Positions 62,816 through 64,000 of a stretch of 64,000 nt of DNA are shown piece by piece (position 1 is the stretch's first letter; every line of letters begins with the position of its first letter). The DNA comes from Stentor coeruleus (taxonomy: Eukaryota > Ciliophora > Heterotrichea > Heterotrichida > Stentoridae). Made by a program: the position numbers and the translations under genes. The notes beneath the pieces are model-generated. The model worked only from the letters and a program-made list of their open reading frames with translations. It was not told where the DNA came from and did no database searches. Where the stretch lies: NCBI GenBank assembly GCA_001970955.1, contig MPUH01000189.1:22306-86305 (forward strand), written 5' to 3'.

Positions 62816-64000
62816 ATTAGATAATAGATTTGATTACTCAAATGCTGGGGAAAAAATTCTACACTTTTTGGTTTTAAGTATTTTATGATGGCTTTCGCAT
62901 AGGCTACTATGAAATCATTTAAATTTAAGGGATGTTTATATAATTAGGAATGGCTTAAGACTGATATTTTTTAATCAAATTATTGAATTTCTATAGGACT
63001 GATAGTAATTATTATCTTGCCATATATTTAATTGTAGGCAAATATGATAAATTATAGTAAAGCTATGAGAGTTGATTAGTTTATATTATTTTTTTTAACT
63101 TTTAGGTATTCACAGTCAATGCTGTAAAACACTGTAAATATAAACAAACAAAAGCTCCTGATTTAGTAAACTTACTATTGTATCCATAACATATAAATTC
63201 AGTATCAAAATTATTATCACAAAAAAAATTTTTTAGGCTATTTATAAGAATTCGGGATAAATTACCGAAGATTTTTTTATAGCCTCAGTTATTGATAAAA
63301 AGCAAATAATTTAAACAGTAAGGAGTACAGGAATCTTAGATGTGCTAAAACCTAGTACACGCTATGAATCACCAAGAATTCAGCTGAATCCATCAAAGCT
63401 GGAGACAAAATTCAAAGCTAAAAAACGATATAAAGAAACATAATGGAAAGAATTATTTTATACAGCACTTGCCAAATAAAAATCTTGATATAAAATTTTA
63501 AATATTTAAATGTGTAGTTTTGGCTGTTGATATGAATTTTGCTTGTGAGAAAATTAATGATGAGTATTTACAAGATGCTTTTAATGATTTAAAATGTTTA
63601 TAATCTAAATTACAATGTAATGAACGGTAGAAGTATAAAAATTACTAACAATTTATTTCTCTATCACTAAATTTTTTTGGTGTCTCCTTTCTCCTACAAA
63701 ACCAGGTTTTTAGTATTATTTTTTTAATATCATTTAGTAGAAAAGTATGAATTATTTTATGTTAGTATATAAGTAGAAGAGTATGTATTTTATGTTAGAA
63801 TATAGGTAGAAATAGTAAATTAGTTTGTTATATGGCTTATTATAAGTGAATCAAGACAATTTTAATAGAATTTTGGATCGTGAAGAAAGTAAAAGGCAAT
63901 AAACTATGAAATTTTTAATAGACTAGAATAAGCTGAAATTAGTATATACTAAGCAAAGACAAATTATTTTATCAGATAAAAATATTAAAATGAATGGATA
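62816..64000. other. Intergenic to window end, possible eroded frames
   Basis: AT-rich. Near 63320-63440 a frame with GILDVLKPSTRYESPRIQLN looks protein-like but lacks a start and ends at TAA. A short frame near 63532-63603 (MNFACEKINDEYLQDAFNDL) is equally unassigned. No RNA gene is seen. Confidence 0.4.

Noticed and set aside
1-64000. tRNA, rRNA, CRISPR arrays and telomeric repeats
   Set aside because: No T-loop-like GTTCGA with paired arms, no regular spacer arrays and no tandem telomere units were seen by eye. A tRNAscan or Infernal run would be needed to exclude small RNAs.

Overview
This window looks like macronuclear DNA of a heterotrich ciliate, most like Stentor. Four things point there. 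The sequence is very AT-rich and the genes are eukaryotic. Long reading frames use the standard genetic code: TAA, TAG and TGA all occur as terminators, TGG encodes Trp, and a frame of more than 1600 codons has no internal TAA, TAG or TGA. All seven introns I can place are exactly 15 nt long, run GT to TAG, and carry an A at position 10. Cilium and cortex-type proteins are common. The species call is an inference; the tiny introns are the strongest evidence.

Layout. Bases 1-2103 hold the oligosaccharyltransferase catalytic subunit STT3, cut by the left edge. A RING-CH membrane protein and a broken GID8 (CTLH ubiquitin ligase subunit) copy follow. Bases 6.5-15.4 kb hold a head-to-tail pair of roughly 1460-residue proteins that combine WD40 propellers, a TRP/polycystin-like six-helix channel and a cysteine-rich zinc tail. 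From 16.7 to 26.3 kb come small basic proteins, an ABHD/YheT-type hydrolase, a KEN-box cyclin B, a protein kinase frame broken by two in-frame stops, and a cyclic-nucleotide-binding-fold protein. From 26.7 to 42.7 kb are ERH, a WD40 propeller protein, two RING-like zinc proteins, an FHA protein, a TTC29-like TPR protein and a secreted PI-PLC X-domain protein. From 43.4 to 62.8 kb are a PG-repeat protein that spans a scaffold gap, a kinesin-8/KIF19-like motor, ELP2, an acylated EF-hand-like protein, a coiled-coil protein of about 2140 residues, and a sugar transporter.

There are no operons. Genes sit singly on both strands and are separated by 0.15-1.5 kb of AT-rich DNA. Several gaps contain eroded sequence. 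The best supported are a Merlin/ISXO2-type transposase relic (about 59.6-60.2 kb), two copies of an unnamed repeat-borne reading frame (22.0 and 60.7 kb), and a 37-bp motif shared in inverted orientation (30.6 and 41.6 kb). Two single-N positions (2715 and 44132) are each flanked by a short direct duplication and look like scaffolding joins. TTC29, the KIF19-like kinesin and the PG-repeat protein may act at cilia, but nothing in the sequence shows that they are co-regulated. I found no rRNA, tRNA or CRISPR array by eye.
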